A DNA stretch of 64,000 bases from Brachionus rotundiformis (GCA_016802295.1 JAESIW010000137.1:1603318-1667317), one strand, 5' to 3'. Positions 11,675 through 23,288 are shown, counted from the first letter of the stretch. Made by a program: numbers and translations. The notes: generated from the sequence alone by a model not told the origin.

Positions 11675-11968
11675 AAAAAGCGGAAGACCAAAATGTTTAA
11701 TCATTTTATTAAATTTTATTAATTGGTAGTTTTTTGAAACGGTTAAAATTTTAATCAATTCATGACATATACTGATGAAAATTTTTTGAAAAATGTTGAT
11801 AAATTAATTTGGATAATGTACAAAAAAAAAAGTGATAAAATATTCCAAAACGTTCCCAAAATAAGAATATAAAAGAAAATCAAATTTTAATTTTGTTTGT
11901 AATTATATGCAACAAAACTTTTAATATTTGTTAATTTACTTAAATAAAATATTGAAAATTGAAAAAAA
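11530..11968. other. Intergenic, upstream of FAAP100-like gene
   Basis: AT-rich; contains the second copy of the 26-bp repeat (11649-11674). No gene seen. It probably includes the promoter of the gene starting at 11969. Confidence 0.4.
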
Positions 11969-14243
11969 ATGAATAATTTAAAACTATTTTTTAAATGCCA
12001 AAATTATTTATTAAATTGCATACTCAAACAAGACTCAATTGAATTTGGTATTAGCCCTAAGTGCTCAAAAAATGTTGCCAATCTCCAATTTCAAAGTCTT
12101 TGCACTCTTGAACACAGCTCTTTGACAAATTTGGATATATTTGACAATACATTTACCAACAACTTTCAGTTTTTATTAATTACAAAAAATGATTTATTAG
12201 AAAATAAATTGAAACCGGAAATTTTCGATTTATTATTTGAAAATAGTAAAAATTTTGATACAGTCATTCTCATATCACCTTGTGATGGTTACGTTTATTG
12301 GTACCCAATCAGCAAAATAATTCCACCCGACTTTTCAAATAATCTAAAAAATTTTGTGCTGCTGAACACCGATGCCAGAGTTGTTTTAATCGAAACATTT
12401 AAAGAAGATGAATTGTTTAACCCTCTGGATTCTTTGGTTAAAGCCAATTCGAAGTCAAATAAATCAAGAAATGAACATAATTGTTTATTTATAGTGTCCA
12501 ATACAGGCAAAATTTTTACATTTGCCTATCAGTCCAAGATAGCATATAAAATTTCTGTTCTTGCTCATTGTGTGGTGTTTTGTCTAAAATTTAAATTTTC
12601 CAAAAGTGATTATTTAATTTACAGCACCAACTCAAACGAAATTTATGCTGTTCTTATGCAAGATATTCTCGACAGTCCAAATCCAAAATCTTTTTTCCTA
12701 TCTAAAGCAAAATCTATCAAAACATTGAAAAGTATATTTAAAAAATGGGAAATTTTGGCACAAATAATCAAACTTAATTTAAGAGGAATCAGAAAATGTT
12801 TATTTTGTTGAAGATAGTGGAAAAATTTTTGAACTAAATTTAACTAATCTTGGAGACAAAATAATTAAACAAACTGATTCGTATGATTTATCAACAGTTA
12901 ATAGTTTGTTGGAAAAATTATCTTTAAAATCATCAAAAATCGTCGAAGGACAACTTCAACTTGATAAAATAAATTCCGCATTGAAACAATTAAGTATTTT
13001 ACAAGCCAATCGATATGGTTTAGCAAACAGCTTTGAGATAACAAAGAAAATTAAAAATGATAAAATCGAAATAAGTATTCAAAATAAAAATATGTTGTTG
13101 GAAGACAGCATAAATTGTTATTTTTTATTATCTTGTATTAGATATGAAAAGCTTAATGGTGACTTTCCCAAAGCTTTTATTTGGCAAAATCAACTAGAGC
13201 AATTTAATGCCACTAAATTGGCAATGCAACAACTATGTGTCAGAGATACGACAAAATTTATAAAAGCTAAAATGTTTCCAGGTCAACTAAGACTTATTTT
13301 AATTTTTGATATTAAAAAATATTTACAGCCAAACAATTCAATTTTGAATTGTCAAATTAAATTTGATGACACAATAATTGACAAATTGGGAGACTTTTGT
13401 GTGCCTATCTACGACTCTAGCTTCAATGTTAATGACTTCATTATACCAATTAATTCACATAAATTTGTTCAACCTTCTATTAATATGCTTACGAGCGTAT
13501 TGATTGAAAAAAAGTTGCTCCAAGAAAAATTTGAACTTGGTACCTCATGGAGTTATGTAGAGGTCGAAGGATCATTTGCCGATTTAAAAGGTAATAAATT
13601 ATTTTAAAAATAAACAAGCATTTAACTTTGTAAAAATTGGTTATTGGTCAAGAAATGGACTGCAAGGAGATTTCGTTTTTTCCAAATTTGGTTCTTTGTG
13701 TCAAAAAGAAAAATGACAGCACCAAAGTGGTTAAGTTCGAGGCAAAAAATGCAATTAATGAGATTTATTTGAATTTACCAGCACTTATTTTTGCAAAAAA
13801 TAATTTAATTATTCAGGTAAAGTAACCAATTGAAATTTTAATTTTTTTTCCAAATTTACAAGATTAATAAAAAAACTTAAGAGCAATTTTGAATTTTAAT
13901 TTTTGTAAAGAATTTAGCTTATAGCAAATCATTAAACTACACTTCGACTCAATTGAATGTTAATCAAAAAGAATTGTTAGAGGTAAAATTTATTTATTTC
14001 AAAATTTTTTTTTTAATGAAAAAAAAATAATCAAAAATTTAGACTGTTGTAATCAAATTAGAAGAATTTGAAGAGCAAAAAAAATGCTATTTGGATTTGG
14101 AGAATAGAATAGAAGTTGATGAACCTTTCGATGAACCATTCATAAAAAAAAATAATTTCTACTCTATTGATACAATGATAAACTTAATCCATATTTATCT
14201 TAATCTCAGACAAATTTTATATTCAAAATTAAAAATTGATTAA
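11969..14243 (+). CDS. FAAP100-like protein (Fanconi anaemia core complex)
   Basis: FAAP100 works with FANCB and FANCL in the ubiquitin-ligase core that modifies FANCD2/FANCI at DNA crosslinks. Five exons: 11969-12731, 12784-13590, 13653-13816, 13911-13982, 14043-14243; 668 aa (human FAAP100 is about 880). I base the call on weak but collinear resemblance. There are N-terminal beta-propeller-like strands (DTVILISPCDGYVYWYPI; CLFIVSNTGKIFTFAYQ). A central helix follows (EGQLQLDKINSALKQLSILQ), then a beta-rich middle, and a C-terminal helix (MINLIHIYLNLRQILYSKL) comparable to the extreme C-terminus of FAAP100. No catalytic motif exists. The gene could be an unrelated fast-evolving propeller protein; a structure-based search would decide. 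Confidence 0.45.
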
Positions 14244-14417
14244 AAAGTTATAATTAAAGCAAAGATAAAAATATTTAATCGAAACTAAAACTAATTTATA
14301 TATTTTTTAAAACTACATTTGGAAAGAATTGATTTATAGAATAAAAATAACTTTTTCTAAATGCAGTCTTAATTTTTACATGTAAATTTTGAACAAAGTG
14401 ACATACTAAAACAAGAC

Positions 14418-15736
14418 TCAATTTTTAGTATTTGCTCTTGTATAATGATTAGATCCATCATAATATATTAATTTAGGTAGTTTAACAAAATGTCTTGAGT
14501 TAAAGGTTCCAGTTAGACCATTTGATTCATCATCCAAAATAGGCATGCTCGTATTTAGATTATTCGACGCAGAGACCCATGATCTGTCCAAAGAGTATTC
14601 AATCATGTCTGGCTCAGAGCTGTAGCCAGGCTTGTATTGTTCCTGAGAAGGCTTTTTCTCATCGTAATGCTCATGATGGTATCTGTACCTTTTTGCTTTG
14701 TTTTTATTGTTCCAATAGTTTCGATTTGGCTTTGTATCTTTTAATTGTTCATTGTTCTTTTTTTCTTCTTCTAAATTTTTGGCATCAATTCGATTTTTCA
14801 GCCTGCTTTCGGTCTGTGATGGTGTGTTTTTCTGAAAACGCGGACTTGGCTTACCATCAGATACAAAATTAGCTTCTCTTGGATACTGAATAGGATTTTG
14901 ATCTACAACTTTGTCCTGAATGTCTTTATTTGGTGCTGTTTTAACTTGGGATTTTGGTACTAAATTATTATTTCCTTGCTTTTTAACCGGTGCATCTTGA
15001 ACATTTTCAAAATAAACTTTTGGCAGCTCATTTTTTAAATTAGCTTTGGATCGTGAAGACTTTAATCTTTTAAATAAAATTTTAATTCATTTAAATATTG
15101 AAAATTTTTATGTTTACTCAATTGAGATAGAGAAGGCTATAAGCATAATAAGTCCCAGCAAAATAAATACAGAGGCCACTACGGAAAGCCAAAAGCATGC
15201 ATCTAATCTATGCTTTTCGGGCTCGTAGACACTTGCTCCAAAAATAATCAAACTAACTAACCCACAACAAGCTTTATTAATTTATTAATTTAATAAAATA
15301 ATTTTGCTGTCAGATTTTATCATCAAGTTTACTGGCTAGAAATATTAAAATGGCATCAATGATAAATATTGTCAGAAGTTTGGAGCATATTTTAAGGTTT
15401 AAAAATAGCGAGACAAGAGTTATGAAAATTAGTCCCAGCATACATGATTGTAAACCTTGAAAAGCCTTATAAGAGTCTAAATAATTTTAATTTATTTTTA
15501 TTAAAAAAAAATTTCTATAAAAATCAAATTGAACCTGTTAATTGATAATTTAGTATTTGCTGTCCATTCGAGTACCAGTAGTAGCACTCAGTGAAGTTGC
15601 ACCCTCGCCACATTCCATAGCGAACGTTCGACGATTTAACAATTATCCAATTGTCCAGAATAAAGGTAATTATTATGGATGCCAGTGAAACTGATTGGCA
15701 TGCGATCGAGATAGTAATAGGTATATTTAATTTCAT
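14418..15736 (-). CDS. Claudin/PMP22-like four-TM protein with long cytoplasmic tail
   Basis: Four exons on the minus strand: 15736-15535, 15476-15333, 15271-15118, 15066-14418; 382 aa. TM1 starts right after the Met (PITISIACQSVSLASIIITF). The first extracellular loop has the family signature as MWRGCNFTECYYW (W-GLW-C-C type). TM2-TM4 follow (CMLGLIFITLVSLFL; LTIFIIDAILIFLA; ASVFILLGLIMLIAFSI). The C-terminal tail of about 210 residues is hydrophilic, rich in Asn/Lys/Pro/Tyr, with no domain I recognise. Long tails are seen in claudins and in the calcium-channel gamma (stargazin) branch; I cannot choose between them. It is convergent with the FAAP100-like gene, with 174 bp between stop codons. 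Confidence 0.7.
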
Positions 15737-15810
15737 TTAAATTTTTTTTTTAAAAAAATTTTCTTGACTTAAAAACAAAACTCTGATTTAATTTTTCTAC
15801 AAATGTAGCA

Positions 15811-15840
15811 ATGAGCTTCAATCGAACGCCAAAAGCCGTC
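15811..15840 (+). other. Possible isolated first coding exon
   Basis: An ATG frame of ten codons (MSFNRTPKAV) ends exactly at a perfect donor GTAAGT. Its base composition is clearly less AT-rich than its surroundings. It lies head-to-head with the claudin-like gene, 74 bp away. A candidate second exon is 35 nt between an acceptor CAAG and a donor GTAATA near 16160-16196 (KNEPVNSDKNY). The chain beyond that point does not close in frame, so I do not call a gene. Confidence 0.25.
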
Positions 15841-16250
15841 GTAAGTATTATTTATTGAATTCAATTTGCCACTAATTAGCTATATTATTTCTATATCAAA
15901 ATTGTTCGTATTTACTAAGACACTAAATAGAAGGTTGTTTAAAACAATTAAAAACTCATTCTATAAAAGGTGTTAAGCAACTGTATAAAGCTGTATTAAT
16001 AATTTTTTTAAAAACTTTTATTTTTAAAATTAAAAAAAAAAGCTTGAATTTTTTAAGACTTTATTTTAAACATTTATTAAAAAGAAAATTCTTTCATTAG
16101 AGTAACGAAAACAATCATTTTTGAGAGTTTTCACTCATTTCAAGAATAATTTGTTTGCAAGAAAAATGAGCCTGTAAATTCGGATAAAAATTATAGGTAA
16201 TATAAGACTTTTCTTTAGTGTTTTGCTATATATTCTTTTAATATTTTCAG

Positions 16251-16727
16251 TCAAAGAAATCAACAAGCTTATTTTCAGTATTAACAAATATACTCATGCA
16301 TTCCGAGTTGAGATCAAATGTTTACCATTTCAAAAAAGATCCATGAAGCAAGAAATGCTTTTGTGCTTCTGATGTTTTGATTTTTGCCAAGGTTTTTCAC
16401 TGCGAAACTTTTTTTTCTAAAGAAAGGTAAACAACTTGAGATTTCTGTTTTTATGTTAGTGCTAATTTTGAAAAAAATAAAAAAATTATTTTGATGTTTT
16501 TTTCTTTTAGTTTTGAAGCATAAAAGCAAATTTTGAGCATATACCAGTGTAAAGTTGTTTTGCAGCTGCTTGGAGAATTTAGAGCGAAGCTATTTACAAA
16601 CCACTTTGGCACTTGAAATATTAAACTGTTTTCCAAATGCTGTGAGAACAAGAATCAAAGGAAAATTGACTTCGGGGGCCAGAATCAACAAAAATAATAC
16701 ATTTTTTATTTAAGTTTACACTAAAAT
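16251..16727 (+). pseudogene. Coding-like island broken by TGA codons, family unknown
   Basis: After a good acceptor (TTTTCAG, ending about 16251), one plus frame reads SKKSTSLFSVLTNILMHSEL and on to FKKDP. After a TGA it continues SKKCFCASDVLIFAKVFHCE to a donor at about 16429 (GAAAG/GTAAAC). After a further acceptor-like site near 16510 another frame reads LKHKSKF, TGA, AYTSVKLFCSCLENLERSYL and ends GKLTSGARINKNNTFFI-stop. Amino-acid composition is protein-like for most of about 150 codons, and the visible in-frame stops are TGA. Most likely a decayed gene or transposon ORF. Minus-strand frames here look less convincing. No family recognised. Confidence 0.3.
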
Positions 16728-17030
16728 AGTTTGTTTGATTATTTTTAAAATTTGATCAGTGATTGAAATATATTTTAATTAGCTTTATTCATTCTGTTTA
16801 ACAGAGTCTTGAATTTTATTTCAAATAAAAACAAAGTTATTTATAGACCTTTTTGTCAAAAGAGAATAAAATAACCTTAAACATTGATTTATTCGTACAG
16901 CTATTTAATTATAAGTATCAGACATTCAAGGAATTTTGATTTACATATTGATAAATTTTTTGAAAAATCATAGATAATGTAAAGAATTTTATTTAAAATA
17001 ATGATTTTTTTGAAAAATTTTAAATTTTAA

Positions 17031-17966
17031 TTAATGAAATCTGTATTTTCTTGCTGGCTTTAAATTAATATACGTCTTTTTCATTTGTTTTTCCAGCTCT
17101 TCATCTTTTTCAGTCTTGTATTCGAATAATTTTTCACCTTTTGTGGACACAATCTTACTTTCATAATACCTATTGAGCTTTTTTTCTTCATTCTTATTTA
17201 AAAAGAAAATATAATAATCGATTAATTAAGAAAAAAATTAATAATTAATTTACCCAAGTAAATCTTGGTTTGGATTCAATTGGACTACCATCTTCATTCA
17301 CTTGCACTAATCCAAACCTAAAAATAAATTAATTTTATCTATTATTTTATCATTTAATAAAACAAATTACTTTTGTAGAGTTTTTTCTTTAATATACTTT
17401 CGTTGTTCCTCGGTCAAGTCGTCGTCTTTGGAAACAATTTGACTATTTTGAATAGTTAACAATTGTTCAATGGCTTTAGTTTGATTTTTATGATGCCTTT
17501 TGAAAATTTTGCTTATTTCATTTATGCACACATTGGGAAACATTTCAACCAGAGTTTGAATCTCTGGATCTAATTGAGAAGTTTGGTTAGTTTCAGTAAC
17601 TGGAGCATTTTCTTGGCAATGCTCGAAAATTTCTACTTTATCGGCCTTGTTCTCAGGATCGATATGGTCAATTTCTTGTTTTAAATTGACTAGCCATTTA
17701 CAAATTAAATTTTTATCAATTTGAGAAAACCCTGGCAAATAGGCTTCAACAATTTCAGAAAAATTTTCTTTATCAAATTCTTGCTCAGCATTGTCATCGA
17801 GCCAAGTTTTATGATTTTCATACTCTTGGTAAAATTGGTATATGGTATTGACAATGTAAGATCCAACAGTGCTATCAATCAGAAGCTCAATTGAGTCTTC
17901 TTCGACTAATTTGTTTTCTTTGATAAAAATTTTGAATGATTTTAAAATAAAACTGTCTTTTTCCAT
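17031..17966 (-). CDS. CUEDC2: CUE domain-containing protein 2
   Basis: CUEDC2 is a ubiquitin-binding adaptor linked to IKK, hormone-receptor and APC/C regulation in vertebrates. Three exons: 17966-17371, 17317-17254, 17192-17031; 273 aa (human 287). The N-terminal conserved segment contains EIVEAYLPGFSQI. The CUE domain starts LDPEIQTLVEMFPNVCINEI. The C-terminus is the strongest evidence: IVSTKGEKLFEYK and MKKTYINLKPARKYRFH match the vertebrate protein almost residue for residue. The last two exons were too short to stand alone as open frames and were joined by frame and this similarity. Confidence 0.92.
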
Positions 17967-18418
17967 TTTAAATTTAAAATTTGATATTATTTTTTAATTA
18001 TTAGATGTAGATAGATATTTATATTTATATAATTAAGAAAAATATGGATTCCAATTAGTTTTTGATTTTAAAGGTTAATTTGTTTTATTGATTTGAATTG
18101 ATTAGGACATGTTGAAAAGGTCAGAAAAAACTTAACATTCCTATAGACTTGAGTAATATTTTTTATTAAATTTAATACAAATAAAATATTTTTAATAATA
18201 CGAATAATTGTTCAAATATCGATTAAGTATTTATTTGATCAATAGAAATATACCTAATTATTTTTATGTTGCTATTTGACTAAGACGAAATTCTTAATTT
18301 AGTTATTTTCTTTTTGAAATCTTATAATTTAATTTTACATCTAATTTATAATTTATATCAAAAATACTAAAAAAAATAAAATAAAAAAAATTTAATTTCA
18401 TAATTTATAGCTAAAAAA
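17967..18418. other. Intergenic, ACER to CUEDC2
   Basis: 452 bp of AT-rich spacer with no gene seen. It must contain the 3' end of ACER and the promoter or leader of CUEDC2. Confidence 0.4.
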
Positions 18419-19450
18419 TTATTTTTCATGACCGGTGATTAGTTTTTCATATTTGTGTGACAGTTTAAGATATTTAAAATCAATATAAGGTAGAGAGAAA
18501 AATTTAAATTTGGTGAAATTTGGATAGAAAGCTACCACAGGTTTTAAGTGTGGTACGCGGGCATCAGCCATAAAATAAGCATAAAAAACAATTGACATAT
18601 GCGAAGCTAAAAATATAAGGATATGAAAAATGCTGTGAAAATAGGGAAAATTGATATAGAGCCATAGGTCGCAAAGGGCTCTGTCTGCTATCCAAAAAAT
18701 CACTGCCAAAAACCATATAAATACTGTTCTTTTTCCGAATCGCTTCAACGAAACAGGAGCCCTTAAGAATAATTTTTCAACAAAATAAAAAATAATATTC
18801 CACTTTTACTCTTTTAGTAAATAGACCATGACAGACATAATTGGCAAACCAAAGAGCATTAAAAAATATGCATTCAAATAGGGATTCACAAAGCAAAATA
18901 GTGTAATAACCACGGTTGCTATACTAAAAACAATATACCATTGAACTCTGATTGAAAAAATAAATAAAATTTTATTTAAAAAAATAATAAAATTTACCTA
19001 TTTTTGAGTAAATATTCTGGTAAAAGTTTGTCCGGGAAAAGGACGGTATAACCAGTCATTAAAACCCATAAAATTGACAACTCGTCCATCATTTGACCAG
19101 CCTTAATAAAAACATTAACTCAGTAGGTGAAAATACCTTTTGAAAACCATTGTTAAAGTTGAATGGAAATAAGCTGATCCAATTCCAACAATAAGCAACA
19201 TAAACCAAATTATGTAAATGCCTTTAGTAACTAATTTCGAAAAATTCTTGAACAGAAGGACCATTAATGGAGGGACTATGAAAAAAATAACATTTGATAT
19301 CTTGAAATTAAAAAATTAAAATAGTGATATATTGATGTTGGATAAGGAAAAAAGATTTACCGTGTTGAAAAATTCGGCAATAGAATGTGTGACTTGGTAG
19401 TTGCTTTCACACCAATCGACTGCCGATGATCCTGGGTTGAATACATCCAT
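18419..19450 (-). CDS. ACER: Alkaline ceramidase
   Basis: A multi-pass ER/Golgi hydrolase that cleaves ceramide to sphingosine and fatty acid. Five exons: 19450-19361, 19300-19148, 19101-18998, 18947-18810, 18761-18419; 275 aa, the usual family length. The N-terminus MDVFNPGSSAVDWCESNY and AEFFNT match the ACER start (SSAVDWCExNY). The active-site segments are GSAYFHSTLTM (Ser and His), AGQMMDELSILW (Asp) and YFHSIFHILIFLASH with the zinc-binding HxxxH. Exon 2 must end at the ATG before GTTTTC to give the conserved FHxTL...GQxxDE spacing, which makes a 46-nt intron. The paralogue (ACER1, 2 or 3) is closest to the ACER1/2 pattern. Confidence 0.93.
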
Positions 19451-19926
19451 CTGAGTAAATTGCACCGTTATGGAAACAAATTTATAATTAAAATGAAAAG
19501 TTTTCGATAATTATTGAAAAATAAATACGAATTTTGTATTTAATTTTGGCCTCTCTTCAGGAAAATATTAAACCAAATCAAAATTTTGTTCATTTATTTT
19601 TATAGGTATTTTTCATTACGTAAAAAAAAAAACCAATAGGAAAATTTTGGCAAAAATAATTATTGCCTTGCTTTTAGGAAAAGTTAATTTGGGAGTATTG
19701 AGATAAATTTTAATATTTACGATATTTATTTTGGTTTAGAAAATAAAATCATTTATTATAAATGATCATTTTTGAAATTTAGTCAAGTGTAATATCTAAA
19801 GATTAATTACTAGAAAATTTTTTTATATCTTAATTGAATTCATTTCAACAATTAAACTAAGTATCATATTTTAATTTAAATTTAGAACAAAGGAAATCAA
19901 TTTAAAACAAAAAACTTTAATTAATT
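19451..19926. other. Intergenic, SNARE to ACER
   Basis: AT-rich spacer; nothing beyond the presumed SNARE 3' UTR and ACER upstream region. Confidence 0.4.
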
Positions 19927-20907
19927 TTAATCTTTTTGGGTTAAAATAGATTTTGCTGATTTCGATGTTCTAATTGACTTTTTATTTTTGGGTTTCCAGA
20001 TGGACCTGCCTATTTTGTCAGCACTCTTTACCTTGTTGACTGCCAAATCAGTCCTCTTATCCATGTAAGCAATTTTATCATTTTGCTTATTTATCATACT
20101 TCCAATATCTGTTGCCATTGTCTGCAAGTCATCAAGCTTGTAGAATATATTTTTCAAATTTTCATTTAATTTTTCTTTGGCATCATTTAATGACTCAACG
20201 TAGTCTTCTTCAGAATCGGAGTGATTCAATGATTTTAGAAATTTTGTTTTTTTACATTTAGACATGGAAGATATGGTTGAATCTACCTTTCTAAGTTTTA
20301 TTCTATTAATAAAACTTTTTATATTTTCACTTTTTAAACTAGACAAAGATTTTGCGCTCATGATTCGTTTTAGGCTAAATTTTTTGGTTTTCATCGACTC
20401 TTCCGAAGAAGAATGTAGCACAGATACATCATCAGACTCGGATGAGTCAGTTTGTGACAATTTTCCTTTGCTGAAAACAACACTAATTAAAGATTTTTTT
20501 GCTTTTTTATTTCGTTTTTTTTTACCGCAGCAACAACAAAACAAATCTCTTAAAACTTCAAAAATAGTTTTTATATCAAGACAACAATTTGAATTTTTTA
20601 ATTCATTAAGATTTTTTTCAACTTCATTTAGCCCCATACCCATTTGATTAATGTCTAATTCGATGAAATTTAATTTTTCATCCTGATCTGTCAAAAGCTT
20701 TGCTGTGTTTTGACCAAAAATTTCACTTCTTTCACAGTAATTAAGCATTCGTTTAGAACTACATAATGCTTGGTTGGTCAGAAGTTTTACCCTTTCCTTT
20801 ATTTCTTCATCGGTAAGCTGAAATTTTGTGTCCTCGTATTCATCGGGAAGTAGATCTTTTCTTGTACTTGCCAAATTGGTAAGGCTTTTGAAATTAGAGC
20901 GAGTCAT
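19927..20907 (-). CDS. SNAP-25-family Qbc-SNARE with expanded linker
   Basis: A single-exon 326-aa protein that should supply two helices to a membrane-fusion SNARE bundle. The first SNARE helix spans about residues 33-105 (KRMLNYCERSE...DQDEKLNFIELDINQ) with the layer-0 Gln at 75. The second spans about 240-300 (LDDLQTMATDIGSMINKQND) with a Gln in INKQND. Between them lies a cysteine cluster (Cys108-109 and CCCC at 124-127) followed by a lysine-rich stretch, the expected palmitoylation anchor. The linker is much longer than in SNAP-25 (206 aa total) and is full of Ser/Asp/Glu/Lys (TDSSESDDVSVLHSSSEES), suggesting phospho-regulation. This could be a divergent SNAP-25/23 or a lineage-specific paralogue. 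The antisense frames here are shadows. Confidence 0.82.
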   Translation of the reverse strand: MTRSNFKSLTNLASTRKDLLPDEYEDTKFQLTDEEIKERVKLLTNQALCSSKRMLNYCERSEIFGQNTAKLLTDQDEKLNFIELDINQMGMGLNEVEKNLNELKNSNCCLDIKTIFEVLRDLFCCCCGKKKRNKKAKKSLISVVFSKGKLSQTDSSESDDVSVLHSSSEESMKTKKFSLKRIMSAKSLSSLKSENIKSFINRIKLRKVDSTISSMSKCKKTKFLKSLNHSDSEEDYVESLNDAKEKLNENLKNIFYKLDDLQTMATDIGSMINKQNDKIAYMDKRTDLAVNKVKSADKIGRSIWKPKNKKSIRTSKSAKSILTQKD

Positions 20908-21042
20908 TACGACTTCTAAAATGCGTTTAAAAAATTAATCTAAATTTGTTCATTTCGTAGTCAAGACAGAATAACAAAAATAAAAAAAAAATTTTATTTT
21001 TTTCAAAATTTAACAAAAAAATATTTTGATTTTACACAGTTT

Positions 21043-23288
21043 TTATCTCTTTTTCCATGTGTACCGTCTGCGTGCGCCTTCTTGGCCAGGCTTCTTTCTC
21101 TCCTTTAATCGTTTATCTGCAGTCAAAAGGCCAGCTAGTCGAAGTTTTTCTATTTCATTAGTGGATACAAAACAGCACAAAGCTTTGGCAATGGCAAATC
21201 TTGTCGCCTTGGCTAAACAACTCATTCCTCCACCATTCACTTCAAGCTCAATATCAAATTGATTAATTTTATCTACCACTTTAAACGGAAATAGAAGCTG
21301 TTCTCTAAAAGATTTATTTTTAAAATTTTAGTCTTAAAATAATATTAAATTACCTTTGAGTAATGGAATTGAAAAATGTTATATTAAAATTGCCTTCTGG
21401 TGCTTTTATCTTAATATCTCCTGTGCCCTCAAATAGCTTTAATTTTACATATCCGGTTCTTTGCCGAGCTTAAATTAATAAAAAATAATATATGTCCTCA
21501 ATTTGGAATTTGGAGTCCTGATAAAAGATTGATAATCAAAAATTATTATTTAAAAAATAGCTAAATTAAAATCATAAAGTCAACAGATAATTAAAATTAA
21601 CAGATTGGTTAATCTATTCCTTTATTTACCAAGTATCCTGAACAAACTAGTCTAAGTTATGGTCAATTGTGGTGAATATTTAAAAGCGCAAATAAGATTA
21701 TTTCAAAAGCAAAAGAAAAAGATGTAATAAAAGGTTAATATAATGAAAATAAAAGACTGATAGCAATATTTAGTAGACTTAGATTAGTATGAATAATTTA
21801 AAAATCAAACTAGAAATAATTTCCTTACCACCAAAGTGGTGTCAACTGGGAAAAAAATAATGTGAATCTTTGGAAAATTATTCTACAGTTTAAAAGACGA
21901 GACAAAGAATCATTAAAAAAAAATTTATTTTATTTTTAATTATTAATTATTTTAGAAGCAAATAAGAAATATTAATTAGAATACGATGACTATCAATTCA
22001 TTAATTGAAAAAAAAAATTTTAAATAATTCTTACCTTCAGCTTCTTGATAATTTCTACCATTTTCATCTTTCAATAGCTAAAAATAAATTAATTATCAAC
22101 TTATTTTAATTAAAACTAAATTTTACCGAAGGTATTTCATTTAATTTAATAGCTGGTTCAAAGGGAGTCAAAAATTGATTAATATACGATTCTTCTCTCT
22201 TTGATAATGGATGTTTGGCCAATTTTTCCAAAAGTATGAGAAATTTAGAATACTTTATTAAAATATTTTACAATTTTTAACAAAAACTTTGATTCTTAAA
22301 TCTTACTTACGCTGAATTCATCAATTTTGGTATTCAACTTTTTACTCAAATCATTTCGACTTATCCACACTGAACCGGTTAAATCCCTTAAAATTTAAAA
22401 TAAACTCTTTTTAAAAGATAAACACTTAACTCTTAAAAATACATTTTAGTTTCGTTCTCGCTCTGGTTTATTTGTTTTATTCTACTCTTTATCAAATTCA
22501 TTGCATCTTCCAGTTTGTTCAGATTTAAATATTTTTGAGTTAAATCCTTTTTAGAAAAAAAAATTAAAAAAAAAAAAATATTATTTTTTTATTGTATTAC
22601 ATAGATAACTTGATAAAATTCCGGATTGCCAGTGTAGAATAGATGATGCAATGGGCGACCATCTCTGCCGAACGCAGCCACTTAAATTTTCAAATATTAG
22701 AAAATAATTTAGACTCGGGTTTATACAACTTTTTGATTTGGGATAATAGTCTTCTGGATGCTTCATAAATGGCTTGGCTTTCTTGTCAAATATACCAGAT
22801 GGCATCAAATATTCAATAGCTCTCTTAAATGTTGTTAATTTTAAATTATCAATTCTTATTTTCTATTTTGTATACATTTATATCATTTTGGGTGAATGTT
22901 TCCGACTGTTCGCCCATCATTTTTGCCAAGTGGCGTTTGCCAATTTCGAACTCTTCAGTCTTGAACTTAATTAGAGATTCTGTACTTTGTGGAAAAATGA
23001 TTATTTTAAATTTTAACTTTCTATTTTAATCAAACCTCTTTCGGACAGCTTTTCCAAATAGTAACTCATTGCTCGACTAATATTTTCAGCTTTGGTGTTC
23101 TGAACGGCCTCTGTTGACTCAGAAAATGCCAATTTTATCTCAGAGCCAGTTTGAGTTTTTTTCTCTCCATTGTCCAGCTTCGATTGATCGAGTAAAAATT
23201 GTAGTTGTTTACTTGTGGACAATCTGTTTGCTGACACAACGTTTAGTTTAAATATGTTCAAGAATTTAGCTATTTTAAAACAATTCAT
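21043..23288 (-). CDS. MRPS9: Mitochondrial small-subunit ribosomal protein uS9m
   Basis: A component of the mitochondrial ribosome head. Ten exons: 23288-23018, 22979-22876, 22823-22730, 22680-22601, 22546-22443, 22386-22311, 22252-22127, 22077-22035, 21468-21354, 21304-21043; 424 aa (human 396). Landmarks in order are NISRAMSYYLEKL, FEIGKRHLAKMMGEQSETF, LMPSGIFDKKAKPFMKHPED, GRDGRPLHHLFYTGNPEFY and then the S9 fold: GYVKLKLFEGTGDIKI, EQLLFPFKVVDK, NGGGMSCLAKATRFAIAKAL and the terminal ERKKPGQEGARRRYTWKKR. Every junction closes in frame and parallels the human protein. Intron 8 (21469-22034) is 566 nt, far longer than the others. The N-terminus is compatible with a mitochondrial targeting peptide. 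Confidence 0.95.

Noticed and set aside
20264..20647. 127-codon plus-strand open frame
   Set aside because: It is the antisense of the SNAP-25-like gene, and its Phe/Leu/Ser composition mirrors the Lys/Glu/Asp codons of the real strand.
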